Of a stretch of 64,000 nucleotides of DNA, positions 36,434-44,769 are shown one piece after another. Source of the stretch: an uncultured Naasia sp. (GTDB lineage Bacteria; Actinomycetota; Actinomycetes; Actinomycetales; Microbacteriaceae); the NCBI GenBank assembly GCA_913778905.1, contig CAJYYA010000023.1:1-64000 (forward strand). Direction: 5' to 3'. Made by a program: the position numbers and the translations under genes. The notes under the pieces are model-generated. The model did not search any database. It was not told where the DNA came from and worked only from the letters and a program-made list of their open reading frames with translations. Position 1 is the first letter of the stretch; every line of letters begins with the position of its first letter.

Positions 36434-38356
36434 TCACACCCCGCCGCCACCGCCTCCGCCACCACCACCACCGGAGAAGCCGCCTCCGGTGGAACCGCCG
36501 AAGGAGCTCGACGACCCGCTGCTACCGCCGGTGAATGCCGAGCTCGCCGTCGAGCTCGACATGGAGCCGATACCGCTCGCGAAACCGGCGACCGTGAACC
36601 CGTTCGCTCCCGAGTACCAGTCCGGCTCGTACCCGGCTCGTTCGTACGCGGCCCCGAGGACCTTGCTCCAACTCTTGTCGACACCCAGGAGGACCGCGTA
36701 GGGCAGCAGTCGCTCGTAGATCTTCACGATCTGCTCGCCGTCCGCCTTCACCCGCTCGGCCCCCCGGACGCTCTGGAGCACACGGATGCGCTCCTCCTCC
36801 GCGACGCGGAGGTAGAGGTCGATCCCCTTGACGCGATCGCGGACCGCCGCACCGGCCTCGGTGAGGGGCTGCCGGACGACGATGAACGGGACGAACAGCG
36901 CGGCGACGGCCAGCAACAGCGCCAGGGCGGCGACGAGACCGGCGCGCTCCTGACCCAGGAGACCGAACCCGGTGGCCCCCAGGAGCAGGATCGCGACGAC
37001 CGACAGGGCCCCGACCAGGATGACCGGCTTCTTGGGCATGGGGCGACGGAGGCCCGTGCTGAGGACCTGCGCGTCGAGGAGGTTGAGGGTCGACGCCACG
37101 CCCCTGGTGGCCCGGTCGCTGGGCTTCGACAGAGGGGCTGTCTCCCCCGGAGTCAGGACGCGCCCGAAGAACGCCTTGGCGATGCGGTTCTCGTTCGGCG
37201 CGAGGCGATGCCCTGCCCCGCGTCGGCTCGGCATCTCCTCGCCCGTGTACTGCAGGGAGTACTTCCCGTCCGTCTCGACTATCCGCGCGAAGCGTCGAAC
37301 CGCGAACGAGACGAGGACCGCGGGGACGACCTTGGCCTTCTTCCCGATCAGCGCGCCGACCAGCGCGAGCTCCGGCTCCTGAGGCGGTTCGAACTCGGCG
37401 ACGATGGTGCCTCTGCCCCGGGCGTCGGCACTCGTGGTCCGCCGGGCGACGATCGCCGCGACGAGCGCTGCGAGCAACGCGGTGAGTCCGGCGATGAAGA
37501 CGGGGACCAGTCCGCTGGCTCCGAACGACGCGTCATAAGGCGCGAACGTCCCCGGGACGAATCCGACGGCGAACGTCACGTTCTCGCCGGGCCCCAGATC
37601 GGACTCCCCGATGCTGAGCGATCCGTCGGGCGAACGATCGATGCTGCAGGAGGTGGTGGAACCCTGCACTCCGCGGTAGCAGGCGGAATCGCCGTTCAAT
37701 GACGCGGCGAGATCCCCCTCGACCACGACTTTCGCCGCCACCGTCCCGAACGGCTGCTTCCAGGCGGTGCCGTTCACGTCCCGATAGAACTCGTCGGCCC
37801 CGGTGTCGGCGAAGGCGCGGGTGACGTTCTTCTCGCGGTAGGTGATGACGTAGGTCTGGGTGCCGCGGACGTAGTCGTCGCCGGCGATGGTGAGGACTTC
37901 GAAGCCGTCGTCGGTGTCCGTCGAATACTCCCGGTCGCGCCCCTGGTCGTCGGTCACGGACACGACGTCGAGGTCGGTGGGATGACCGTCGTAGTCGACG
38001 GGGATGCCCCGACGGATGCCCTTGTTCTGATCCGTCTGCGGGAACTCGGCGACGAGCGTCTCGACCGTCGTCAGCGTGGAGGCCCCACTCGCGTCGCGCC
38101 CCAGCGTGTACACGGCGTCGAACGAGTCGAAGGTGAAGGCATCGGGATCTCCGTCGCCGACCGCGCTGACGGCCGCCGGCACCGGTGCGACGGGGAGGTC
38201 GGACACGGCGAGAGCCGACGGCGCCGCGACGAGACCGCCGATGAGGAGCGAGACGGACGCGGCCAACGTGCCGGAGAGGAGACGGGTGGCCCGTCGGAGG
38301 TCTCGCGATCGGGTGGATCGAGACGACGGGGAGAGCAGCTCGGCAGACTGGTGCAC
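36434..38356 (-). CDS. DUF2207-family membrane protein
   Basis: This 640-residue protein has a signal sequence (about 25-50), an extracytoplasmic DUF2207 domain (about 70-275, with TLTTVETLVAEFPQ and GIRRGIPVDYDG), a membrane helix near 285-305, a cytoplasmic segment and a helix pair at about 425-480. The C terminus ends in serine- and glycine-rich sequence including 11 glycines in a row before the final valine. Function of DUF2207 proteins is unknown. The start is GTG at 38356, with a TAGTGT -10 hexamer six bases upstream. The DNA of the glycine run is a CCN trinucleotide tract that could slip. Confidence 0.88.
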   Translation of the reverse strand: MHQSAELLSPSSRSTRSRDLRRATRLLSGTLAASVSLLIGGLVAAPSALAVSDLPVAPVPAAVSAVGDGDPDAFTFDSFDAVYTLGRDASGASTLTTVETLVAEFPQTDQNKGIRRGIPVDYDGHPTDLDVVSVTDDQGRDREYSTDTDDGFEVLTIAGDDYVRGTQTYVITYREKNVTRAFADTGADEFYRDVNGTAWKQPFGTVAAKVVVEGDLAASLNGDSACYRGVQGSTTSCSIDRSPDGSLSIGESDLGPGENVTFAVGFVPGTFAPYDASFGASGLVPVFIAGLTALLAALVAAIVARRTTSADARGRGTIVAEFEPPQEPELALVGALIGKKAKVVPAVLVSFAVRRFARIVETDGKYSLQYTGEEMPSRRGAGHRLAPNENRIAKAFFGRVLTPGETAPLSKPSDRATRGVASTLNLLDAQVLSTGLRRPMPKKPVILVGALSVVAILLLGATGFGLLGQERAGLVAALALLLAVAALFVPFIVVRQPLTEAGAAVRDRVKGIDLYLRVAEEERIRVLQSVRGAERVKADGEQIVKIYERLLPYAVLLGVDKSWSKVLGAAYERAGYEPDWYSGANGFTVAGFASGIGSMSSSTASSAFTGGSSGSSSSFGGSTGGGFSGGGGGGGGGGGV

Positions 38357-38362
38357 AGCCCG

Positions 38363-38368
38363 ACACTA
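38363..38368 (-). promoter_or_regulatory. -10 hexamer of the DUF2207 gene
   Basis: TAGTGT on the minus strand, six bases before the GTG at 38356. Confidence 0.5.
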
Positions 38369-38441
38369 GGTCGGAGCACGCCCAGGGGCGATACCTAATG
38401 TGGGAAACGCGTCGATCCGTGCGCGAAACGACGAGAGTCAC

Positions 38442-38546
38442 GTGACCGAGCCGACCGCCGTTCGCATCGACACCACCCGCGTAAACGTGGACGTGATCGT
38501 GAACGCGGCCTGCCGTCAGACCTGGAAATCAGGGGCGTTTCCGTGA
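38442..38546 (+). pseudogene. N-terminal remnant of a macro-domain (ADP-ribose-binding) gene
   Basis: A GTG-started frame of 34 codons encodes a segment reading VRIDTTRVNVDVIVNAA. That is the first strand-helix of macro domains, whose usual consensus is I-x-x-D-I-T-x-L-x-V-D-A-I-V-N-A-A-N. After VNAAC the similarity stops abruptly, and the frame ends at 38546 within the 3' end of the SGNH hydrolase gene on the other strand. The remaining roughly 130 residues of the domain are missing. The best reading is a gene cut off by a deletion or rearrangement whose breakpoint lies near 38513. Confidence 0.55.
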
Positions 38547-39121
38547 CCGTCGGCTGGTGCCGGCGCGGCGTCGGTCTTCTCGTCCTGACCCACGCGACCG
38601 GCGAGCGCCTCGCCCAGCACACGTCGCCACTCGCGGTACCCCTGCTCGTTGAGGTGGAGTCGGTCCGGGCTGAGATCGGTACGCAGCTCGTCGCTGTCGT
38701 CCGCGAAGGCGGGCCACAGATCGACCCATTCGGCCTTCACCGTGGGAGCGAATTGGCGCAGGTGGATGTTGATGTCCTTGATGCGCGCGGTGTAGTCCTC
38801 GGCCCGGGGAAGCACGGACTGCACGAGGATTCGCGCGTCGGGGAGCTCGTGGTGCAGTCGCCAGATGATCGACTCGACTCCCCCGACGATCTGCTCCACA
38901 GACCGGCGCCAGGCGAGATCGTTGGTGCCGATCATGACCACCACGACATCCGGCTTCTCCTCGATGACGCTGCCGAGGCGCTCGAGGACCATCTCGGTCG
39001 TGTCCCCGCTCACACCGAGGTTCACGACCCGGTGTTCGGGGAACCATTCGGTCCAGTTCCCCTCCGCAGTCAGGCTGTCGCCGAGGAACACTGTGGTCGG
39101 GGGCGTCGTCGTCTGGCTCAC
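38516..39121 (-). CDS. SGNH/GDSL-family hydrolase
   Basis: This 201-residue protein has the SGNH blocks: GDSL (catalytic S16), the glycine block (NLGVSGDTT), GTND, and the Asp-His pair in DRLHLN. Such enzymes are esterases, thioesterases or carbohydrate acetylesterases; the substrate is unknown. There is no signal peptide, so it is probably cytoplasmic. I chose the GTG at 39121 because a TAGCCT hexamer ends seven bases before it; the upstream GTG at 39127 would start almost on top of that hexamer. Its 3' end overlaps the macro-domain remnant. Confidence 0.88.
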   Translation of the reverse strand: MSQTTTPPTTVFLGDSLTAEGNWTEWFPEHRVVNLGVSGDTTEMVLERLGSVIEEKPDVVVVMIGTNDLAWRRSVEQIVGGVESIIWRLHHELPDARILVQSVLPRAEDYTARIKDINIHLRQFAPTVKAEWVDLWPAFADDSDELRTDLSPDRLHLNEQGYREWRRVLGEALAGRVGQDEKTDAAPAPADGHGNAPDFQV

Positions 39122-39128
39122 GCGCACG

Positions 39129-39134
39129 AGGCTA
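39129..39134 (-). promoter_or_regulatory. -10 hexamer of the SGNH hydrolase gene
   Basis: TAGCCT on the minus strand, with seven bases to the GTG at 39121. It decides between two nearby GTG starts. Confidence 0.5.
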
Positions 39135-39178
39135 CGACCTCGACCTGAACGACTCCAGCAGACCTCCGGGTTCTCCGG

Positions 39179-40681
39179 TCACACCCGCGCCGGAGCGGCA
39201 CTCTCCTTGCGGGCGGCAGCCGCCGCAGCGGCCGTGATCCGAGCCGCCATGCCGCTGAAGATGATGCCGTGGAACGGGAGGATCGACCACCAGTAGAGCC
39301 GGCCGGCGAGGCCTTTCGGGAAGAACACGGCGCGCTGGCGGTAGAACGAGCCGCCCTTCCCGTCGCTCTCAGAGACGAGTTGCAACCAGGCACGCCCCGG
39401 GACCTTCATCTCGGCTCGAAGGACCAGCTCGTGCCCGCGGTCGATGCGCTCGACGCGCCACCAGTCGAGGGCGTCGCCGGTGTTCAGATGATCGGCGTCG
39501 CGGCGACCGCGGCGGAGTCCGACGCCGCCGACCAGGCGGTCCATCCAGCCTCGGATCGACCACGCGAGCGGGAACGAATACCACCCGTTCTTGCCGCCGA
39601 TGGCCTCGATGATGCGCCACAACTGCTCCGGCGGTGCGCTCGAGTGGCCGCTTCGGTCGTCGACGAACACGGTGTGACCAGCCCAGTCGGGGTCGCTCGG
39701 CAGCGCGTCGGCGACGGCCCCACCGACGGCCGCGCCGCGCCAACTGGTCTCCACGAGCCCGCGCTGTTCGCGTTCGAGGGCGAGATGCACGGCCTTGCGG
39801 TAAGTGAGCAGGCCCTCCTCGGGCGGAGGGATCACCGCGTCGATGTCGTTCTCCCGGACCACGCACTCGTATTGCAGCGACTGCACGAGCGGAACGGCGA
39901 TCGCGCGCGGCACCGGCGTCACGAGGTTGACCCAGTGGGAGGCGAGCGTGGGGGTCAGCAGCGGCAACGACGCGATGCCCCGCTGACGCAGTCCCGCTTC
40001 GACGGCGTAGCCGTTCATGGCCTGCCCGTAGCGCAGGATGTCCGGCCCGCCGATGTCGAAGGTGCGGTTGATGTCGCCTTCGACCGTGGCGGCCTCGATC
40101 AGATAGTGCAGCACGTCGCGGACGGCGATGGGCTGGATGTGATTGCGCACCCAGCGCGGCGCGGGCATATACGGGAGGATCTCGGTGAGGTGACGGATCA
40201 TCTCGAACGAGGCACTGCCCGAACCGATCACGATGCCGGCCTGCAGCACGATGGTCGGGACGCCCGAGGCCATGAGGATCTCGCCCACGTGGCGGCGGGA
40301 CTCGAGGTGCTTGCTGAGTGGACCGTCCGGGTGGAGTCCGCCAAGGTAGACGATGCGTTTCACGCCGGCGGCCACCGCCGCTCGCGCCACGTTCTCGGCG
40401 TTCTCGGCCTCGATGTCGGCGAAGTCCTTGCCGTGGCCTTTCGCCATCGAGTGCACGAGGTAGTAGACGACATCCACGTCCTCGAAGGCGTCGCGCAGCG
40501 AAGCCGGATCGCCGAGGTCGCCCTTCGCGACCTCGACCTCATCGGCCCACGGCACGTCCTGCAGCTTGAGGGGGTCCCGGACGAGCACGCGCACGGCGTG
40601 GCCCGCTTCGACGAGCCGTGGAGCGAGACGCCCTCCGACGTATCCGGTAGCGCCCGTGACCAGGGTTCGAATCCGCGTCAT
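39179..40681 (-). CDS. Extended SDR (NmrA-like) fused to DUF2867
   Basis: This 500-residue protein has an N-terminal NAD(P)-binding Rossmann domain (TGATGYVGGRL near residue 8, Y-based active site not clearly of the classical YxxxK type). The C-terminal SRPBCC-like DUF2867 domain (about 325-480) has GWYSFPLAWSIRGWMD and LDWWRVERI. This fusion is widespread in actinobacteria and annotated as an NAD(P)H-binding protein of unknown substrate. A TAGGTT hexamer six bases upstream supports the ATG at 40681. The C-terminal 20 residues are alanine-rich. Confidence 0.9.
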   Translation of the reverse strand: MTRIRTLVTGATGYVGGRLAPRLVEAGHAVRVLVRDPLKLQDVPWADEVEVAKGDLGDPASLRDAFEDVDVVYYLVHSMAKGHGKDFADIEAENAENVARAAVAAGVKRIVYLGGLHPDGPLSKHLESRRHVGEILMASGVPTIVLQAGIVIGSGSASFEMIRHLTEILPYMPAPRWVRNHIQPIAVRDVLHYLIEAATVEGDINRTFDIGGPDILRYGQAMNGYAVEAGLRQRGIASLPLLTPTLASHWVNLVTPVPRAIAVPLVQSLQYECVVRENDIDAVIPPPEEGLLTYRKAVHLALEREQRGLVETSWRGAAVGGAVADALPSDPDWAGHTVFVDDRSGHSSAPPEQLWRIIEAIGGKNGWYSFPLAWSIRGWMDRLVGGVGLRRGRRDADHLNTGDALDWWRVERIDRGHELVLRAEMKVPGRAWLQLVSESDGKGGSFYRQRAVFFPKGLAGRLYWWSILPFHGIIFSGMAARITAAAAAAARKESAAPARV

Positions 40682-40687
40682 ACCGTC

Positions 40688-40693
40688 AACCTA
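40688..40693 (-). promoter_or_regulatory. -10 hexamer of the SDR-DUF2867 gene
   Basis: TAGGTT on the minus strand, six bases before the ATG at 40681. Confidence 0.5.
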
Positions 40694-40738
40694 AAGGCGA
40701 CGGATGACAGAGCGCCGGGGGTCAGCCGCGAGAGCGCC

Positions 40739-41290
40739 TCACGATTCGCGGCCGCGCTCCAGCAGTCCCACCATGTGCTCGACGAGGCGCGTGCGCAGGT
40801 CGTCGCCGAGGCGCTCCCCCGTGATCGACTCGAACGACCAGAGGCCGTCGGCGAGGAGTCGGGCCACGAAGAGCTCGAACGCGCGGGAATCCGTGCGGGC
40901 GTCCTCCACCGACGGAACCCAACGACTGTCCACGTCGATCCAGGGAGCCTCGTGCGCCGGGTCCGCGGCCGATTCGAGCAGCAGGATCAGGTGAGCGCGC
41001 TGCACCGATTCAGCCGACGCCCGCGTGTAAGCCACCAGACGCTCGGTCGGTGTGCACTCCGCCGCCGACTTGCCGGCGATCGCCTCGAGCGAGGCCTCCC
41101 ACTCGGCCGCGAGGTATTCCTGGATCGCCAGGTTGAGCGAGTCCCGCGACGGGAAGTGGTAGGTGATGCCGCCGCGCGTCAGCCCCGCTTCCTCGGCGGT
41201 CGCCTCGAGCGTCAGTCCCGAGATGCCGTCGCGCTGCGCGACGCGGATCGCTGCCTCGAGGATCGCCGTCCGGTTACTGGGCCTCGCCAT
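40739..41290 (-). CDS. TetR-family transcriptional repressor
   Basis: This 183-residue protein has an N-terminal TetR helix-turn-helix (residues about 8-55, with GLTLEATAEEAGLTRGGITYHFPSRDSL) and a helical ligand-binding domain. It lies 62 bases after the MFS efflux gene on the same strand. The perfect palindrome at 42879-42906, sitting on the promoter of that pair, is its probable operator, giving autoregulated efflux. The ligand is unknown. Confidence 0.9.
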   Translation of the reverse strand: MARPSNRTAILEAAIRVAQRDGISGLTLEATAEEAGLTRGGITYHFPSRDSLNLAIQEYLAAEWEASLEAIAGKSAAECTPTERLVAYTRASAESVQRAHLILLLESAADPAHEAPWIDVDSRWVPSVEDARTDSRAFELFVARLLADGLWSFESITGERLGDDLRTRLVEHMVGLLERGRES

Positions 41291-41352
41291 GTGTGAGCGC
41301 CTTCCTGGTGCGGGATGGTCGGCCGGCCGGCATCCCGGCCGACCGATCCGTC

Positions 41353-42873
41353 TCAATGGTGTCCGATGGTGGCGTTCCGGGCGAGTCGGGCCGTCACGGG
41401 CGCGGCGATGAACAGGACCACCGCGATGAGTCCCATGACGACGAGGTAGCCCGTGTCGAAGGCCGAGCCGGCGGCGGTCTGGATGGCGGCTCCCTCGGCC
41501 CCGCCCACCGCCTTCGCGGCTTCGACCGCGGCGGTCAGCGAGTCGTGCGCCGCGGCAGGCAGTCCCGCCGGGAGCGATACGACACCGTGGTAGATGGCGC
41601 TGAGCAGGCTGCCGGCCAGGGCGATCGCCGTGAGGTTGCCGAACTCGTAGGACACCTCCTCGACCGAGGAGGCCATGCCCGCACGGTGCGTGGGCGCGTT
41701 GCCGATGATCGCGGTCGAGGCGCTCGACCAGACCAGACCGAGTCCCGCACCGGTGACGACGAAGCCGATGGCGATCCAGTTGCCCGATCCGAGGAGGAGG
41801 ACGGCGAGAGAGACGCCGACCCCGCCGATGCTCAGGCCGCCCACCATGGCGCGACGCAGGCCGATCCGGTGCAGCAGGGCGCCGCCGACGATCGCGGTCG
41901 GCAGCGCGCCGAGGGCTCCGGCCACGACGAGCATGCCGGCCTCCAGCGGGCTGTACCCCACGACGAGCTGGAATCGCTGCGCACTCGCGAACTCGAGACC
42001 CGCGATGGCGAACATCGAGGTGGCCGCCGCAATGACCCCCGCCGCGACGGCCGGGATGCGGAGGATCCGGAAGTCGAGAAGCGGGTAGGTCAGCGAGCGC
42101 TGCCGGCGCACGAACAGCCATCCGGCTCCGCCGCCGAGGACGAGGGCCACCGCGAGGGAGGGCAGGCTGTCCGGGAGCCTGGTCGACTCCTTGATGAGCA
42201 CGACCAGCGACGACAGGGCGACGAGAGCGAGTGCGGACGATGCGAAGTCCCACTTCCGATCGGGCGAGCCGCTGTCTCGCGGAGCCAGGACCAGGGCGCC
42301 CGCGAGGGCGATCACGACGACGGGCAGGTTGACGAGGAAGACGGAGCCCCACCAGAAGTGCTCGAGCAGCGCCCCTCCGACGATCGGACCGAGCGCGGCC
42401 CCCACGATCGAGACGCTCGCCCACACGCCGATCGCCAGATTGCGCTCGCGCACGTCCGTGAACGTGATGCGGATGAGCGCCAGCGTGGCGGGCATCATCG
42501 TCGCGGCTCCCACCCCGAGCAGGGCGCGCGCGGCGATGAGCACCTCCGGAGACGGCGCGAACGCCGCGAGCGCTGACGCACCCCCGAAGATCAGCAGGCC
42601 GATGACGAACATGCGCGTGTGACCGAACCGGTCGCCGAGTGTTCCGGCACCGAGAAGAAGGCCCGCCATCGCCAGCGGGTAGGCGTTGACGATCCACAGC
42701 GACTGGGTCGGATCCGCTCCGAGAACGGCCTCGAGAGTGGGCAGGGCCGTGTAGAGCACCGAATTGTCGATGGCGATGAGCAGCAGTCCCGAGGAGACGA
42801 CCGCGAGCAGCAGCCACCGGGCGAACGATCGTGCAGCAGTCGGTGTCGATGTGGAGCGGAGTGAAGTCGACAT
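41353..42873 (-). CDS. MFS drug-efflux transporter, DHA2 (14-helix) type
   Basis: This 506-residue protein has about 14 membrane helices and the antiporter motif C (GAALGPIVGGALLEHFWWG) near residue 155, plus motif A-like LGDRFGHTRMF. It resembles QacA/LfrA-type proton-driven exporters of cationic compounds. It is followed by the TetR gene. The ATG at 42873 is placed by a strong -35/-10 promoter whose predicted transcription start is the ATG itself. Confidence 0.92.
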   Translation of the reverse strand: MSTSLRSTSTPTAARSFARWLLLAVVSSGLLLIAIDNSVLYTALPTLEAVLGADPTQSLWIVNAYPLAMAGLLLGAGTLGDRFGHTRMFVIGLLIFGGASALAAFAPSPEVLIAARALLGVGAATMMPATLALIRITFTDVRERNLAIGVWASVSIVGAALGPIVGGALLEHFWWGSVFLVNLPVVVIALAGALVLAPRDSGSPDRKWDFASSALALVALSSLVVLIKESTRLPDSLPSLAVALVLGGGAGWLFVRRQRSLTYPLLDFRILRIPAVAAGVIAAATSMFAIAGLEFASAQRFQLVVGYSPLEAGMLVVAGALGALPTAIVGGALLHRIGLRRAMVGGLSIGGVGVSLAVLLLGSGNWIAIGFVVTGAGLGLVWSSASTAIIGNAPTHRAGMASSVEEVSYEFGNLTAIALAGSLLSAIYHGVVSLPAGLPAAAHDSLTAAVEAAKAVGGAEGAAIQTAAGSAFDTGYLVVMGLIAVVLFIAAPVTARLARNATIGHH

Positions 42874-42878
42874 GACTC

Positions 42879-42906
42879 AAACTATACATGCATGTTTGTA
42901 TAGTTT
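42879..42906. promoter_or_regulatory. TetR operator: 10-bp perfect inverted repeat
   Basis: AAACTATACA (42879-42888) and its exact complement TGTATAGTTT (42897-42906) are separated by eight bases. This is the size of a TetR-family site. It covers the -10 and spacer of the MFS promoter and lies 46 bases upstream of deoC. Confidence 0.85.
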
Positions 42907-42909
42907 CAA
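42881..42909 (-). promoter_or_regulatory. Promoter of the MFS-tetR operon
   Basis: On the minus strand, TTGAAA (42909-42904), a 17-base spacer and TATAGT (42886-42881), close to the sigma-70 consensus. The start codon ATG at 42873 begins seven bases after the -10, so the message is predicted to be leaderless. Confidence 0.8.
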
Positions 42910-42938
42910 TCCTCGAGCCACCTCGGCGATCCGCCGAA

Positions 42939-42944
42939 TAGGCT
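42939..42944 (+). promoter_or_regulatory. -10 hexamer of deoC
   Basis: TAGGCT in GAATAGGCT, seven bases before the ATG at 42952. The same nine-base string precedes argG. Confidence 0.5.
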
Positions 42945-42951
42945 GATAGCT

Positions 42952-43683
42952 ATGACCGACACTCCCGAGCTGCCCGCCGTCGCCGACATCGCCGCCCTCA
43001 TCGATCACGCGATCCTCAAGCCCGAGATCACCCGCGATGAGCTCGACGCCCAGCTCGACATGGCCGGGAAGTACCGCATCTTCAGCGTCTGCGTCCGCCC
43101 CTCCGACGTCGCTCACGCGGTGGAGCGACTCGAAGGCACCGGGGTGCTGGTCGGAACCGTCATCGGATTCCCCCACGGCACGACTTCGACCCAGGCGAAG
43201 GCCGCCGAGTCGACGCAGGCCATCGCCGACGGCGCATCCGAGCTGGACATGGTCCTGAACATCGGTCGTCTCCGGAGCGGCCTCATCGAGGATGTCGAGG
43301 CCGACATCCGCGGCGTCGTCGAGGCGGCCGGCCCCGTTCTGGTCAAGGTCATCCTCGAGACGGCGTTCCTCACCGACGAGGAGATCGTGTCCGCATCTCA
43401 GGCCGCCGAGCGCGCGGGTGCCCGCTTCGTCAAGACGTCGACCGGTTTCGCGGGCGGCGGCGCGACCCTCCCCCACCTGCTCCTCATGCGCGACACCGTC
43501 TCCCCCGCCATCGAGGTCAAGGCCTCCGGCGGCGTCCGCGACCTGGACACCCTGCTCGAGATGCGCGCCATCGGCGTGACCCGCTTCGGCACGAGCGCGA
43601 CGTCCACGATCCTCGACGATCTGGAACACCGGCTCGAGCACGGCTCCGCGAGCGAGCGTCGCCGCGACGACAGCTCGTACTGA
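42952..43683 (+). CDS. deoC: Deoxyribose-phosphate aldolase
   Basis: This 243-residue class I aldolase splits 2-deoxyribose-5-phosphate into glyceraldehyde-3-phosphate and acetaldehyde in deoxynucleoside breakdown. The Schiff-base lysine is K161 in FVKTSTGF and the second active-site lysine is K190 in EVKASGG. Length is normal for the family. The ROK-type gene follows 32 bases on. No nucleoside phosphorylase or deoB is nearby. Confidence 0.95.
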   Translation: MTDTPELPAVADIAALIDHAILKPEITRDELDAQLDMAGKYRIFSVCVRPSDVAHAVERLEGTGVLVGTVIGFPHGTTSTQAKAAESTQAIADGASELDMVLNIGRLRSGLIEDVEADIRGVVEAAGPVLVKVILETAFLTDEEIVSASQAAERAGARFVKTSTGFAGGGATLPHLLLMRDTVSPAIEVKASGGVRDLDTLLEMRAIGVTRFGTSATSTILDDLEHRLEHGSASERRRDDSSY

Positions 43684-43715
43684 TCGCGCCGGCTCCTCGT
43701 GACGGCAGCGTCGCC

Positions 43716-44645
43716 ATGACCTTCGTCCTGGCCATCGATCTCGGCGGCACCAAGCTGGAGAGCGCCCTCGTCGATGACGCCGGCGCTCTGCTCGCAGACT
43801 CTCGCAGCCGCCGCCCGACCGGGCCCTCGATCACACCCGAGGGACTGACGGCGGCCGTCGACGCGGTCGTGGCGGAGACCCTCGCCGCGCTCCCCCCGGG
43901 TGCCGAGCTCGCCGGGGCCGGCATCGGCAGCGCAGGCCCGATCGATACCGTCGCGGGCACCACGGCGCCGCTCAACATGCCCTCGGCCCGCGACTTCCCG
44001 CTGCGGTCCACGGTCGCTCGCGCGGCCGCGGCCGTCCTGGGGCGCGAGGTCGTCGTCGAGCTCGCCCTCGACGGCCTGTGCATCACCCTCGCAGAGCACT
44101 GGATCGGGGCCGCACGCGGCGTCGATTCGGCTCTCGGCATGGTCGTCTCGACCGGGATCGGCGGCGGCATCGTGTCGCGAGGAGTCCCCCTGCGCGGCGG
44201 GACAGGCAATGCGGGCCACATCGGTCAGCTCGCCGTCGCGGGGTTCGCCGATGTCGATGTGCGCGGCCTCGAGGCCACGGTCGAGCGGATCGCCAGCGGT
44301 CCGAACATCGTGCGCTGGGCCAAGGAGCAGGGCTGGCGGGGTGAAGACGGCGAGGCACTCGGCCGCGACTACGCTGCGGGCGACGCGATCGCGAGGGCGG
44401 CGGTGATACGCAGTGCTCACGCCGTCGGATCCGCCATCGCCTCGGCCACCGCTCTGGTCGACGTCGACATGGTCGTCATCGGCGGCGGCTTCTCGCACGT
44501 CTCGACCGACTACCTCGACCTCGTCCGCGAGGGCCGCGACCGCTACGCGGCGTTCCCTTTCATGGCGCGTGCCGACATCCGCCCGGCCGCCCTCGGCGGC
44601 GAGGCCCCCCTCATCGGCGCCGCCACCCTCGTCCTCCCCCGCTGA
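43716..44645 (+). CDS. ROK-family protein, atypical
   Basis: This 309-residue protein has the ROK phosphate-binding motif (DLGGTK, 8-13) and overall fold pattern of sugar kinases (GMVVSTGIGGGI, GNAGHIGQLAV). The catalytic aspartate appears to be D119, but the usual E-N-D-x-N context reads E-L-A-L-D-G-L, so both flanking asparagines are missing. The zinc-binding CxCGxxGC motif is also absent (region ADVDVRGLEATV, about 200-212), though the histidine before it is kept. It lacks the N-terminal helix-turn-helix of ROK repressors. It may be a kinase with altered specificity or a non-catalytic relative. It lies just downstream of deoC. Confidence 0.82.
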   Translation: MTFVLAIDLGGTKLESALVDDAGALLADSRSRRPTGPSITPEGLTAAVDAVVAETLAALPPGAELAGAGIGSAGPIDTVAGTTAPLNMPSARDFPLRSTVARAAAAVLGREVVVELALDGLCITLAEHWIGAARGVDSALGMVVSTGIGGGIVSRGVPLRGGTGNAGHIGQLAVAGFADVDVRGLEATVERIASGPNIVRWAKEQGWRGEDGEALGRDYAAGDAIARAAVIRSAHAVGSAIASATALVDVDMVVIGGGFSHVSTDYLDLVREGRDRYAAFPFMARADIRPAALGGEAPLIGAATLVLPR

Positions 44646-44657
44646 CCCGAGCTCCCC

Positions 44658-44743
44658 TTCCCGAATCACGGAGATTTCGGGTCCGATTCACACGTTCATG
44701 CCGATCCGGGCCCCTCCGGGCGAGAATCTCCGTGATTCGGGAA
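44658..44743. repeat. 19-bp inverted repeat between convergent genes
   Basis: TTCCCGAATCACGGAGATT (44658-44676) and its exact complement (44725-44743) flank a 48-base centre. The element fills the gap between the ROK gene and the convergent MFS gene, so it may act as a terminator. The perfect arms and long spacer look more like a small REP/MITE-type element than a simple terminator. Confidence 0.7.
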
Positions 44744-44769
44744 ACCGGTCGTGGTGCACGAAGTCCGTA

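Noticed and set aside
36434-36500. CCN/CCA tract as a phase-variation switch
   Set aside because: It encodes the terminal glycine run of the DUF2207 protein; slippage by threes would only change glycine number, so there is no on/off effect.
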